Source of the DNA: Thermohalobaculum sp963822985 | Lineage (GTDB): Bacteria; Pseudomonadota; Alphaproteobacteria; Rhodobacterales; Rhodobacteraceae | DNA: 64,000 nt | Assembly: GCA_963822985.1 (NCBI GenBank) | Contig: CAWGJU010000013.1 | Span: forward strand, 372,001 to 436,000 | Direction: 5' to 3' | In this document: piece after piece, positions 9,821-18,533 of the stretch | How positions within the stretch are numbered: the first letter of the stretch is position 1 | How the letters are laid out: the number at the start of each line of letters is the position of its first letter | Notes under the pieces: generated by a model | What the model saw: only the letters and a program-made list of their open reading frames with translations | Told to the model about the DNA's origin: nothing | The model's database searches: none | Program-made: the position numbers and the translations under genes

Positions 9821-10394
9821 ATGCGTGCGAACGAGATGTTCGCTGACGACGATCCGCTGCTGAACAGGCCGAGCCTGGTCGCGCTCGTGCTGCGCGCCGC
9901 CGAAGAGGGCGGCGCCTCGGCCGAGCGCTGCGCCGACCGCCTCGAGGCGCTGTTCCGGGCAACGGGCGAGGCGCCGCCGGTGGGACCGGGACGAACTGGT
10001 TGCGCGCTGCGGCAAGGTCGTGGGCTGGCTGCGCGCCGCCGGGCTGCTCGAGGCGGCGGACCGACCGGTGGCGGCTGAGCGCAGGTGGCCGCGAGGCGTT
10101 GGCGGCGCATCCGCACGGCATGGACCTGGCCGACCTCGCCGCCTACCCGGATTTCGAGGCCTATCTGCACGACCAGGACGCGGCGGCGCGACGGCAGGGC
10201 GCCAGCCTGCGCGCGAAACCGCCTATGATCGAGGGCTTCGCCGCCCGTCACGCCGGCACCGGCTTCACCGAGAACCCGCACGAGTTCGGTACCGCCGACC
10301 ACGGCTCTGGGAAAAGGGCTGGTGCGAGGCGCTGGACGAGGAGGAGGGCCCGGACCGCTCGCCGCTGACGGGCGGCCGGCGCGACGCGAACTGA
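9821..10394 (+). CDS. Winged-helix protein with ribosome modulation factor-like C-terminus (frameshifted)
   Basis: Starts 38 bp after phaC behind AGGAGG. The N-terminal two thirds look like a winged helix of the kind found at the N-terminus of Mrr proteins (VGWLRAAGLLE, LSAGGREALAAHP, DLAAYPDFEAYLHD). The last 45 residues (GFAARHAGTGFTENPHEF, then LWEKGWCEAL) match the Rmf/CrpP pattern of a Gly-X-X-Ala helix, an N-P turn and a W-X-X-G-W-X-X-A helix. Rmf proteins dimerise 70S ribosomes in stationary phase. Two or three shifts (near 9985, 10075 and 10310) break the frame. The domain match is from memory of the families; function here is inferred. Confidence 0.6.
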
Positions 10395-10590
10395 GCGCGG
10401 CTTTCGACCTCGTCCGACCTGAGAGTGGCGGGCAGCCCTGCGCGAGCGGCCGAAGCTGTCATCTGGCCAAGCAGCTCCGCGCATCCGCTTTGCACGAGGA
10501 TGACGGCGGTGATCCTCGGAACGGCTCCGGTCGCAAGGATGCTCTGGAGCCCCCGGAGGCGGAAGGCGGGCTCCATCCGCGCTCTTTGAA

Positions 10591-11544
10591 TCAGCTCGCG
10601 GCCGCGGCGGCCTGCGGCGCCGGTTCGTCGAGGAAATCCTCCCAGTCCGGCCGCGTGCCGAGGCCCGGCGCGCAGCGCGTCGATGAAGGCGCGGGCCCGC
10701 GCCGAGAGGTGACGGGTCTGCGGGTAGACGACGTGGACGCTCGCCGATCGGCCAGCGGTGTTCGTCGAGCACCGGCACCAGCCGCCCGGCGCGCACCGCG
10801 TCGTGCAGGATGAAGCTCGGCTGCAGGACGACGCCGAGCCCGGCAATCGCGGCATCGCGCAGGAAGCCGCCATTGGTCGAGCGCATGGCCGCGCGCATGT
10901 TGACCGTGCCGGCCCCGCCCTGCGGGTCGACATAGCGCCAGCCGTCGATGCGCTCGGAGCCGGTGTAGCAGAGCGCCGGCAGGCGCGCCGAGCTCGCGCG
11001 GCCGCTGACGGCATGCCGTGGCGCTGCCAGAACTGCGGCGCCGCGGCGACCGACCATGCGCACGTCGAGCAGCTTGCGCGCGATCAGCGTCGAGTCGCGC
11101 AGGCTGCCGATGCGCACGGCCAGATCGTGGCCCTCGGCGACGAGATCGACGATCCGGTCGGAGAAGTCGACGTCGAGCTCGAGCCCCGGATGCGCCTCGG
11201 CGAAGTCGACGAGGATGGGCGCCAGATGCGACATGCCCGAAGGACAGCGGCGCCGCGATGCGCAGCGGCCCGGTCAGCGTGCGGCTCTGGCAGCCGGCCT
11301 CGGTCTCGGCCTCTTCCAGCGCCTGCAGGATCTCGACCGCCCGGGCATGGAAGGTCTCGCCGGCGGCCGTCAGCCGCATCTGGCGAGTCGTGCGCTGCAG
11401 GAGCTGGGTGCCGAGCCGACCCTCGAGCTCCTTGATTCGCCGGCTGACGGCCGAGGTCGCGACCTGGAGCGCCTCGGCGGCGCGCGTCAGGCTGCCGCTT
11501 TCGACCGCCTGGACGAAGGCGCGCAGGTCCTCGAAGCGGTCCAT
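10591..11544 (-). CDS. LysR-family transcriptional regulator (frameshifted)
   Basis: Begins MDRFEDLRAFVQAVESGSLTRAAEAL and continues through TSAVSRRIKELEGRLGTQLLQR, the LysR winged helix-turn-helix, followed by a periplasmic-binding-protein-like effector domain (FSDRIVDLVAEGHDLAVRIGSL, RYVDPQGGAGTVNMRAAMRS, IAGLGVVLQPSFI). Shifts near 11235, 10740 and 10670 interrupt it. The total of 318 codons is normal for this family. ATG 11544 has GAAGGG eight bases upstream. It is divergent from the RNase T2 gene with a 182-bp gap, which would be the usual place for its operator, but I see no clear T-N11-A site. Confidence 0.88.
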   Translation of the reverse strand: MDRFEDLRAFVQAVESGSLTRAAEALQVATSAVSRRIKELEGRLGTQLLQRTTRQMRLTAAGETFHARAVEILQALEEAETEAGCQSRTLTGPLRIAAPLSFGHVASGAHPRRLRRGASGARARRRLLRPDRRSRRRGPRSGRAHRQPARLDADRAQAARRAHGRSPRRRSSGSATACRQRPRELGAPAGALLHRLRAHRRLALCRPAGRGRHGQHARGHALDQWRLPARCRDCRARRRPAAELHPARRGARRAAGAGARRTPLADRRASTSSTRRPVTSRRGPAPSSTRCAPGLGTRPDWEDFLDEPAPQAAAAAS

Positions 11545-11726
11545 CGCCGACACCCTTCAGCTTGAACGGAGATGGCACTGTGCCCGGCGCCAATTCTTTC
11601 CACAAGCCGCCAAGGACGCCAATGATCGGCCGTGGGCCGGCCGCTGCCACGTGCCCGTGATCTTCGGCAACCGGAGGGTGGCGGATCGCTGCTAGACTAT
11701 CGGCCTCGCGACGAGGGGGACCTCCC

Positions 11727-12812
11727 ATGACTTCAGCACGCCTATTCGCCGTTGCGATCCTGCTGGCGCCGCTGCCGTCGGCGGCGTTCGAAAAGCTCGA
11801 CGGCTGGTTTATTGCGCTGAGGCGCTGCGAGGCCATGCAGTCGAAGAACACCGGCAGCAACCCCGGCGCGATCATGACCGAGGTGCGGCGCGCCTATGAA
11901 ATTCTCGGCATCAACAAGCCTGGCGGCGACCACTACCTAATACGGGTGCCCGGGTCGCCGGTGACCGAGGAACGCTGGGTGCAGGGCGATTGCGGCGTGC
12001 ACGTCGTCGGCCCCGGGACATCGCCGCGGCCTCAGCCGGCCGGGCCGGGCCCAGGACTGGGGTCAGGGTCGGACCCAGGGCCGGGCGCCGGACCGGTGAT
12101 GGGGCAGGAGGGCGGGCCGACGCCGCCCGCCGTGACCGGCGAGGAATCGGACGACAACCTTCTCGCGCTGAGCTGGCAGCCCGCCTTCTGCGAGACCAAG
12201 CCCGAAAAGACCGAGTGCCGACGCCTCAATGCCGGCGACCTTCCGGGAACGGACGCCCGGCTGTCGATCCACGGGCTCTGGCCACAGCCCAGGAGCAACG
12301 TCTATTGCGGCGCGCCCGCCGCGCTGGTGCGCCTCGACGAGGCCAGCCGCTGGGACGAGCTTCCTTCCAGCGAGGTCGATGCGGAGACGCGCGAGGCCTT
12401 GGCGGCGGCCATGCCTGGCACGGCGAGCGCGCTCGATCGGCATGAATGGATCAAGCACGGCACCTGCTATCATGCGGCGGGCGGCGCGGACGAGTACTTC
12501 GACGACATGCTGCGCCTGACCGAGGAGCTGAACGCATCGGCGGTCGGCAGCTTCCTGGCCGCCAGCCTCGGCCGCGAGCTGCCGACATCCGAGATCGCCG
12601 CCCGCTTCGACAAGGCCTTCGGCCCGGGCGCGGGCAGCCGTGTCGAGTTCGCCTGCGTGCGCGATGGCGGGCGGACGTTGATCCAAGAGGTTCGGATCTC
12701 GCTGCGCGGCACCATCGGCCCGGAGACCGGGCTCGGCGAGCTGATGCTCGCGGCGCTCCCCGTCGGGCGCGGCTGCTCGCGCGGCGTCCTCGACCCGGCC
12801 GGGCTGCAGTAG
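11727..12812 (+). CDS. Secreted ribonuclease T2 family protein with extra N-terminal domain
   Basis: 361 aa with an N-terminal signal peptide (cleavage expected after PSAA near residue 20). Both catalytic segments of RNase T2 are present: SIHGLWPQ (CAS I) and HEWIKHGTCY (CAS II, with Glu, Lys and two His). The enzyme cleaves single-stranded RNA through a 2',3'-cyclic phosphate, in the periplasm or outside. Unusual is an N-terminal module of about 75 residues with two Cys (RRCEAMQ and QGDCGV), joined to the catalytic domain by a Pro/Gly-rich linker of about 40 residues. Bacterial T2 enzymes are often only the catalytic domain. Intact reading frame, in contrast to its neighbours. Confidence 0.9.
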   Translation: MTSARLFAVAILLAPLPSAAFEKLDGWFIALRRCEAMQSKNTGSNPGAIMTEVRRAYEILGINKPGGDHYLIRVPGSPVTEERWVQGDCGVHVVGPGTSPRPQPAGPGPGLGSGSDPGPGAGPVMGQEGGPTPPAVTGEESDDNLLALSWQPAFCETKPEKTECRRLNAGDLPGTDARLSIHGLWPQPRSNVYCGAPAALVRLDEASRWDELPSSEVDAETREALAAAMPGTASALDRHEWIKHGTCYHAAGGADEYFDDMLRLTEELNASAVGSFLAASLGRELPTSEIAARFDKAFGPGAGSRVEFACVRDGGRTLIQEVRISLRGTIGPETGLGELMLAALPVGRGCSRGVLDPAGLQ

Positions 12813-13221
12813 GCCGGCGGCGTTTCGGGGATGTGGGGTGGAACCCCACCGGCCCCGATCGCTGTAGGTTTTGGGGTTTCACCGCCCCTTCTGGGCACGG
12901 GCCCGCAAACTTCGGCTAACCGCCACTGACGGCCGTAAGAAAAACCACGTCGGCGCCCCGACGGTGCGGCGTCCGGAGCTTTGCCCGCGCACCGTCGACA
13001 GGAAGCTGGATGACGCGATCGACTTCGGGCAGGCGGCAAACCCCTCCCCGGTCCTCTCGACAGAAGAGGAAGGGGAAACGAGTTGACAGACGGCGGACGA
13101 CATCGGCTCTGCCGCCCCCCTCCTCCGCAACAAGGGGGGAGGCGGCGCCAGCAGTTGGGTCGGCCTCCCTCCGCGGCAACACCCCACGTGGTGAAGGTGG
13201 GCTGACGGCGGAGGTGCGCGC
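12813..13221. other. Gene-free spacer between RNase T2 and folE
   Basis: The two genes converge here and no coding signal is convincing in either strand. The spacer holds two G/C-rich inverted repeats: CCTCT and AGAGG arms around 13053-13069, and the longer palindrome listed separately at 13111-13146. These could end transcription of both genes. Confidence 0.5.
13111..13146. repeat. CTCC/GGAG-type palindrome, copy 1
   Basis: Arms GCCGCC plus a C/T run pair with a G/A run plus GGCGGC, with a loop around TCCGCAACAA. Three similar CCCTCCCC...GGGGAGGG palindromes occur at 21634, 23141 and 35330. The set looks like a dispersed palindromic repeat family. Confidence 0.5.
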
Positions 13222-13872
13222 TCAGCTCGCCCGGTTGGTCGGGTTGCCGATGATGTCCATGAACTCCTTGCGGGTGCGCGGGTCCTTGCGGAAGAGGCCC
13301 AGCATGGTCGAGGTGACCATGGTGACACCGTGCTGCATCACGCCCCGCGTCGTCATGCAATGGTGCTCGCCCTCCAGCACGACGGCAACGCCGCGCGGGC
13401 GCAGCACCTCCATCAGCAGATTGGCGATCTGCGCCGTCATCTTTTCCTGCACCTGCAGGCGCTTGCCAAAGACGTGGACCAGCCGCGCCAGCTTGGAGAT
13501 GCCGACGACCCGGTCGCTCGGGATATAGCCGACATGCGCCTTGCCGATGATCGGCGCCATGTGGTGCTCGCAGAAGCTCTCGAAGCGGATGTCGCGCAGC
13601 ACGACCATCTCGTCATAGCCCCTCGACCTCCTCGAAGGTCCGGTGCAGCATGTCGACCGGGATCCTGCTCGTAGCCGGCGAACCATTCGCCATAGGCGCG
13701 CACGACCCGGGCCGGCGTCTCGCGCAGGCCCTCGCGGTCGGGGTCGTCGCCGGCCCAGCGCAGCAGCGTGCGCACAGCCTCGCGCGCCTCCTCCTCGGTC
13801 GGCTTCGTGACATTTGGCGGGGTCGTCGATCCTCCGCACGACCTCGTTCATCCTGACGTCGATCTGGTTCAT
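13222..13872 (-). CDS. folE: GTP cyclohydrolase I (frameshifted in this sequence)
   Basis: Converts GTP to 7,8-dihydroneopterin triphosphate, the first step of folate synthesis. The C-terminal half is clean: FESFCEHHMAPIIGKAHVGYIP (zinc Cys and His), VVGISKLARLVHVF, QVQEKMTAQIA, GEHHCMTTRGV and the end RTRKEFMDII. The N-terminal half carries TRLLRWAGDD-like text (TLLRWAGDDPDREGLRETPARV) in another frame. Shifts near 13815, 13670 and 13620 are required. ATG 13872 gives about 216 aa, the normal length. The intact catalytic motifs point to sequence error, not decay. Confidence 0.92.
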   Translation of the reverse strand: MNQIDVRMNEVVRRIDDPAKCHEADRGGGARGCAHAAALGRRRPRPRGPARDAGPGRARLWRMVRRLRAGSRSTCCTGPSRRSRGYDEMVVLRDIRFESFCEHHMAPIIGKAHVGYIPSDRVVGISKLARLVHVFGKRLQVQEKMTAQIANLLMEVLRPRGVAVVLEGEHHCMTTRGVMQHGVTMVTSTMLGLFRKDPRTRKEFMDIIGNPTNRAS

Positions 13873-13988
13873 AGCCTGCCTCGCCCCCGAATGGAACGCC
13901 ACGCGTTCCCGCCGGCGCGTGCAAGATAGATTGAGCCCGTGCGCCCGTCGATAGGGCGGCGCCTAGCGCGAAACGCGGACGTCCTGCG

Positions 13989-15172
13989 TCAGACCGCCGC
14001 CAGCGCGCCCTCGAGATCGGCCTGCAGGTCCTCCGGATCCTCGAGCCCGACCGAGAGCCGCACGAGCCCAGGCGTGATGCCGAGCCTGCGCGCGCGCCTC
14101 CTCGCCCAGTCGCTGGTGCGTCGTCGTCGCCGGGTGCGTGACCAGCGACTTCGCGTCGCCGAGATTGTTCGAGATGCGGATGACGCGCAGCGCGTTGAGG
14201 AAGCGGAAGGCACCGGCCTGGCCGCCGGCGATCTCGAGCGACAGCATGGTGCCCGGCCGCTCCATCTGCGCCGCGGCGAGGTTGTGCTGCGGATGGCTCG
14301 GCAGGCCCGGATAGATCGTCGCGCGTCGACCTTGTCGTGGGTCCTGCGACCCAGGCGGCGAGCGCCTCGGCCCCGTCGGTCTGCGCGTCGGCGCGCAGCG
14401 GCAGCGTCTCGAGCCCCTTCAGCATGACCCAGGCGTTGAAGGGGCTCATGCGCCGGGCCGGTGTGCTTGACGTAGGGCTCGACCTCGTCGCGGATGAAGC
14501 GCCGCGTCGCCGAGGACGACGCCGCCGAGGCACCGCCCCTGCCCGTCGATGTGCTTGGTCGCCGAATAGACGACGATGTCGGCGCCGAGCGCCAGCGGCC
14601 GCTGGAACATCGGCGTCGCGAAGACGTTGTCGACGACCAGCCGCGCGCCGACGCCGTGCGCGATCTCGGCGACGGCGGCGATGTCGATGATCTCCAGCGT
14701 CGGGTTCGACGGCGTCTCGAGAAAGGCGGCCTTGGTCTCGGGCCGGAAGGCCGCGCGCCACTGGTCGAGGTCGGTGCCGTCGACCAGCGTCACGTCGATG
14801 CCGAAGCGCGGGCAGAGCGTCTCGACGATGTAGAGGCACGACCCGAACAGCGCGCGAGCCGCGACGACATGGTCGCCGGCGCGCAGCTGGCACATCAGCG
14901 CGGCGTGCACGGCGGCCATGCCGGAGGCGGTGGCGAAGGCCGCCTCGGCGCCTTCCAGCGCGGCGATCCGGTCCTCGAACATCGCGACCGTCGGGTTGCC
15001 ATAGCGGGCATAGACGAAAGCGTCCTCGCCCTCGGGCACGCCCTTGAAGCGCGCCTCGGCCGTCTCGGCGTCCGGGTAGACGAAGCCTTGCGTCAGGTAG
15101 ATGGCCTCGGAGGTCTCGCCATAGGGGCTGCGGCGCGACGCCGCCATGGACAAGCTTGGTGCGCGGGCGCAA
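13989..15172 (-). CDS. metZ: O-succinylhomoserine sulfhydrylase (MetZ-type, PLP enzyme; frameshifted)
   Basis: Cys/Met-metabolism PLP enzyme that makes homocysteine from activated homoserine and sulfide. Seen: YGETSEAIYLTQGFVY, YARYGNPTVAMFEDRIAALEG, the PLP-lysine segment YSATKHIDGQGRCLGG, and the end GLVRLSVGLEDPEDLQADL. The N-terminal RPRTKLVHGG is typical of MetZ. Five shifts are needed (about 15140, 14480, 14445, 14330 and 14095). There is no ATG at the N-terminus; TTG at 15172 or GTG at 15177 are candidates. A SAM-II riboswitch lies 88 bases upstream, which independently supports a methionine-synthesis role. metC-like activity cannot be excluded. Confidence 0.88.
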
Positions 15173-15259
15173 GGCACCGTCAGAGGCTATCGTTCATGCT
15201 GTTTCCGGGCGACCCGGCCTCCTGCGGCGGACCGGACGCGAGCGTGGCGGGAGACGCCA

Positions 15260-15318
15260 CGACCTCTTTAGCGGTTTCTTTTCCGTGGCCCGCAAGCCGG
15301 TCCGACAAATCGCCACGT
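15260..15318 (-). promoter_or_regulatory. SAM-II riboswitch upstream of metZ
   Basis: Read on the minus strand: ACGTGGCGATTTGTCGGA, then CCGGCTTGCGGGCCACGG, then AAACCGCTAAAGAGGTC. This matches the SAM-II (metA motif) consensus: stem CGTGG/CCACG, the invariant GATTTG and GCTTGC segments, an A-rich linker, and CGCTAAA pairing back as the H-type pseudoknot that binds S-adenosylmethionine. SAM-II elements are found mainly in alphaproteobacteria ahead of metA, metZ and related genes, and repress translation when SAM is abundant. A further GTGGCG...CGCCAC hairpin (15243-15260) follows and may be part of the expression platform. Confidence 0.92.
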
Positions 15319-15594
15319 ATTTGCGCCTATAGGCTGCCGGCCGCGCGAGGTCAACAGCCGTCGCAGGCCGTTGCCAAAACGCACCGCCCCTGGCGACGCA
15401 ATCCGGCAAGCCGGCGCGGACGCAGGCGCGGCATCTCACAAGCCTCCGCGCCTGCTATATCTGGTACAGAAGCGGCCTCAGGCTCGTAGATGTCGCAGCA
15501 TCGTCATCGGCATGTGAGCGAAACTTCAGCTTGGCACGGTATATGCTGGCCGAAAGAGTCGAAGCGCACCGCGCGACGATCGTGCGAGGCAGAT

Positions 15595-16628
15595 ATGGCA
15601 GTCCTTCGCGTCAACGCGGCGGCGGACGGTACGATCCACGCCCCTTCTAGCGCGCCCGGAAACTGGCGGGCGAGCCTTGCGTGACGCAATCGCCCTTCTG
15701 CCGCCGACGGCGCCGATCGCGATCCTGGTCCACGGCTATCGCTATTCCTGGCGCCCGCTGCGCGGCATCGGCTGCCACGACCCGCATCGGACGCTCTACC
15801 TGCCCGGACGACCTCGCGCCCTGCGCGCGCAAGCGGCCGCGCACGGCGAACTGGCCGCACGCGCTCGGCTTTTCCGAACAGGGGACGCATGACGGCCTCT
15901 GTATCGCGCTCGGCTGGGAGGCGCGGCACTGGCGGCCCGGGCTCGACTGCTTCGCCGCTGTCCACCGCACGGCAGAGAAGACGGCGGCGGCGCTGATCAC
16001 GCTGGTCCGGGCCATCGTCGCGGCCGATCCGCGCCGCCAGGTCGACGTGCTCAGCCACAGCCTCGGCGCGCGCGTCGTGCTGCAGGCGCTGCGCCAGGCG
16101 CCGGACTTGCCGGTCGCCCGCGCCATCCTGCTCGGCGGCGCGGAATACTCGGCCGAGGCGCGGGCCGCGCTGGCCGCCCAGGACCGTGCCGGCGGCAGGA
16201 CCGAATTCTACCACATGATCGCGCGCGCCAACGATCTCTATGACGGGCTCTTCCAGCTCTTCGCGCCGCGCACCGGCGCGAGCTCGGCGACGTGCCGCTC
16301 GGCGCGCGCGGGCTCGGCGCGCCGCACCGGCGCTGGCTCGACCTGCAGCTCGACCATCCCGAGACGCGCCGCTGGCTGACGCGGCAGGGCCTTGCCCCGC
16401 AGCGCCCGCCCGAGCGCGTCTCGCATTGGAGCTTCTACGCCGATCCCGGCGCCATGGCGTTCTACCGCGCCATCCTGCGCGAGCAGGTCGCGCTGGTCGA
16501 TCGGCGCGATGCACGCCCGCGGGCTGCCGGCCGAGATCGAGCCACGCTGGTCGCGCCTGGTTCCCGTCCTGCGCCTCGGCCGCCCGGACGCGGCCGGAGA
16601 GCCGCTGCCGGCCGGCATCGAGACCTGA
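15595..16628 (+). CDS. Alpha/beta hydrolase (frameshifted)
   Basis: Starts MAVLRVNAAADGTIHAP and continues, after a shift near 15675, into PTAPIAILVHGYRYSWRPL (beta strand and oxyanion region). After a second shift near 15805 it reads VDVLSHSLGARVVLQAL, a nucleophile elbow of the S-H-S-L-G type, and ARANDLYDGLFQL. A third and fourth shift (near 16275 and 16500) reach the C-terminus PEPLPAGIET-like end. The layout resembles DUF900-type hydrolases. Substrate is unknown. Shares no strand with metZ; the 417-bp gap to it carries the SAM-II element and presumably both promoters. Confidence 0.7.
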
Positions 16629-16780
16629 CGCCGCCGACTGCTCCGCGGCGGCACGCCGCAGGTGGCACCGGATAGCCACTAACCCATCCGCCAAGCGAGA
16701 TTTTTCCGCTCCGCAGGCCGGCGGCGCTGGAACGCTGTCGCGCCATCCTGTAAACCGAAACAGGGCCGGGGACAGCCTGA

Positions 16781-17699
16781 TGCACATTTATCTCCCGATC
16801 GCCGAGGTGTCGGTCAACTCCCTTCTTTTGCTCGCCATCGGCGGCGGCATCGGCTTTCTTTCGGGCATCTTCGGCGTCGGCGGCGGCTTTCTGATGACGC
16901 CGCTGCTGATCCTGGTCGGCATCCCGCCGGCGGTGGCGGTCGCCACCGGCTCGAACCAGATCTGCGCCGCCTCGTTCTCGGGCGTGCTGGCGCATTGGCG
17001 GCGGCGGACCGTCGATCTACAAGATGGGGCTGGTGCTGCTGGCCGGCGGCCTCGTCGGCTCGGCGATCGGCGTCTGGCTCTTCACGCTGCTGCGCGCCAC
17101 GGGCCAGGTCGAGCTGGTCGTCGCGCTCTGCTATGTCGTCTTCCTCGGCTCGATCGGCGCGCTGATGCTGGTCGAGAGCCTCTCGGCGTTGCGCAAGGCG
17201 CGCCGCGGCACGCGGCGTCCGGCCCGGCGGCGCCACAGCTGGGTGCACGGCCTGCCGTTGAAGATGCGCTTCCGCGCCTCGAACCTCTACATCAGCGCGA
17301 TCCCGCCCTTCGGCATCGGCATGCTGGTCGGCGTGCTGGCCGCCATCATGGGCGTCGGCGGCGGCTTCATCATGGTGCCGGCCATGATCTACCTGCTCGG
17401 CATGGCGACGACCGTCGTCGTCGGCACCTCGCTCTTCCAGATCATGTTCGTCACCGCCGCCACGACGATGATGCACGCGATCGCCAACCAGACGGTCGAC
17501 GCCATCCTGGCGCTGATCCTGCTGGTCGGCGGCGTCGTCGGCACGCAGATCGGCGTGCGGCTGGCGCCGCGCCTGCGCGCCGAGCAGCTGCGCGTGCTGC
17601 TTTCGCTGATGGTGCTCGCCGTCTGCCTCAAGCTGGCCTACGACCTCGTGACCCCGCCGGCCGAGCTCTTCTCGCTCAGCGACGAGGTGGTCGGGTTGA
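16781..17699 (+). CDS. Sulfite exporter TauE/SafE family permease (frameshifted)
   Basis: Inner-membrane permease of about 306 aa with the two inverted halves of the family: GGIGFLSGIFGVGGGFLMTP at the N-terminus and GMLVGVLAAIMGVGGGFIMVP in the middle. Members export sulfite, sulfoacetate or other organosulfur anions. One shift is needed near 17020. The stop at 17697 requires a further shift; without it the frame continues unbroken into the next gene, so either a fusion or an indel is possible. Separate genes is the arrangement known from relatives. Confidence 0.85.
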
Positions 17700-17725
17700 G
17701 GCGCCGCATCGCATGGCCCGGCGCC

Positions 17726-18515
17726 GTGCCCGCCGCCAAGCCCGTCGCCGTACTCGTCGCGGCGCTCGCCGCCATGCTGCCGGGGACCGGCCTGCGCTCG
17801 GCCGAGGTCGTCGTGGCAGGCCTCAGCCATCATGACGTGTCGCTGACGACCGGCTTCAGCCGGGTCCGAGCTGTTCGTCTATGGCGCCGTCAGGCGCACC
17901 GATGCCCGGCCCGAGCCCGCCGAGCAGCTCGACATCATCATCGCCATCACCGGCCCGTCCGAGCCGGTGATCGTGCGAAAGAAGGAGCGGCGCTTCGGCA
18001 TCTGGACGAACGGCCCTGGCGTGCTGGTCGACGCCGCGCCGAGCTTTTACGTCGTCGCGACCAGCCGCGGCTTTCGCGACATCCTGACTTGGACGGACGA
18101 TCTGCGCTATCGGATCGACCTCGGCTACGCGATCAGGCTGATCGACGCGCCGGCCTGGGTCCAGCACCGCGAGGCCTACCGCGTCGCCGTCGCCCGCATC
18201 CGCGAGCAGAAGGGCCTCTACGTCATCCTGCCGGGCGCCGTGCGGATCATCCAGAACACGCTCTTCGAGACGCGGATCGAGCTGCCGGCCAACATCGTCG
18301 AGGGCGACTACACGGCGCGCATCTTCCTGATCCGCGACCGCAGCGTGCTCGACGTCTTCACCGACCGGATCGAGGTGCGCCGGGCCGGGCTCGGCCGCTT
18401 CATCTTTCTCATGGCCGAGCAGCACGCGGCGCTCTACGGCGTGGCCTCGCTGGCGATCGCGCTCGCCGCCGGGTGGCTCGCCTCGGTCTTCTTCCGCACC
18501 TTCTTCCCCAACTGA
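17726..18515 (+). CDS. TIGR02186-type membrane protein, alphaproteobacterial
   Basis: About 262 aa. N-terminal signal-like helix (AVLVAALAAMLPGTGLRSAE), then VVVAGLSHHDVSLTTGF, ELFVYGAVRRTD, IVRKKERRFGIWTNGP, and a C-terminal membrane helix ending WLASVFFRTFFPN. The pattern matches the alphaproteobacterial family TIGR02186, usually encoded next to a TauE/SafE permease, as here. Its role is not established; the topology suggests a large periplasmic domain anchored at the C-terminus. A shift near 17868 is needed. The start is uncertain: GTG 17726 gives a clean signal peptide. Confidence 0.78.
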
Positions 18516-18533
18516 GGGCGCCCCCGCTTTCGG

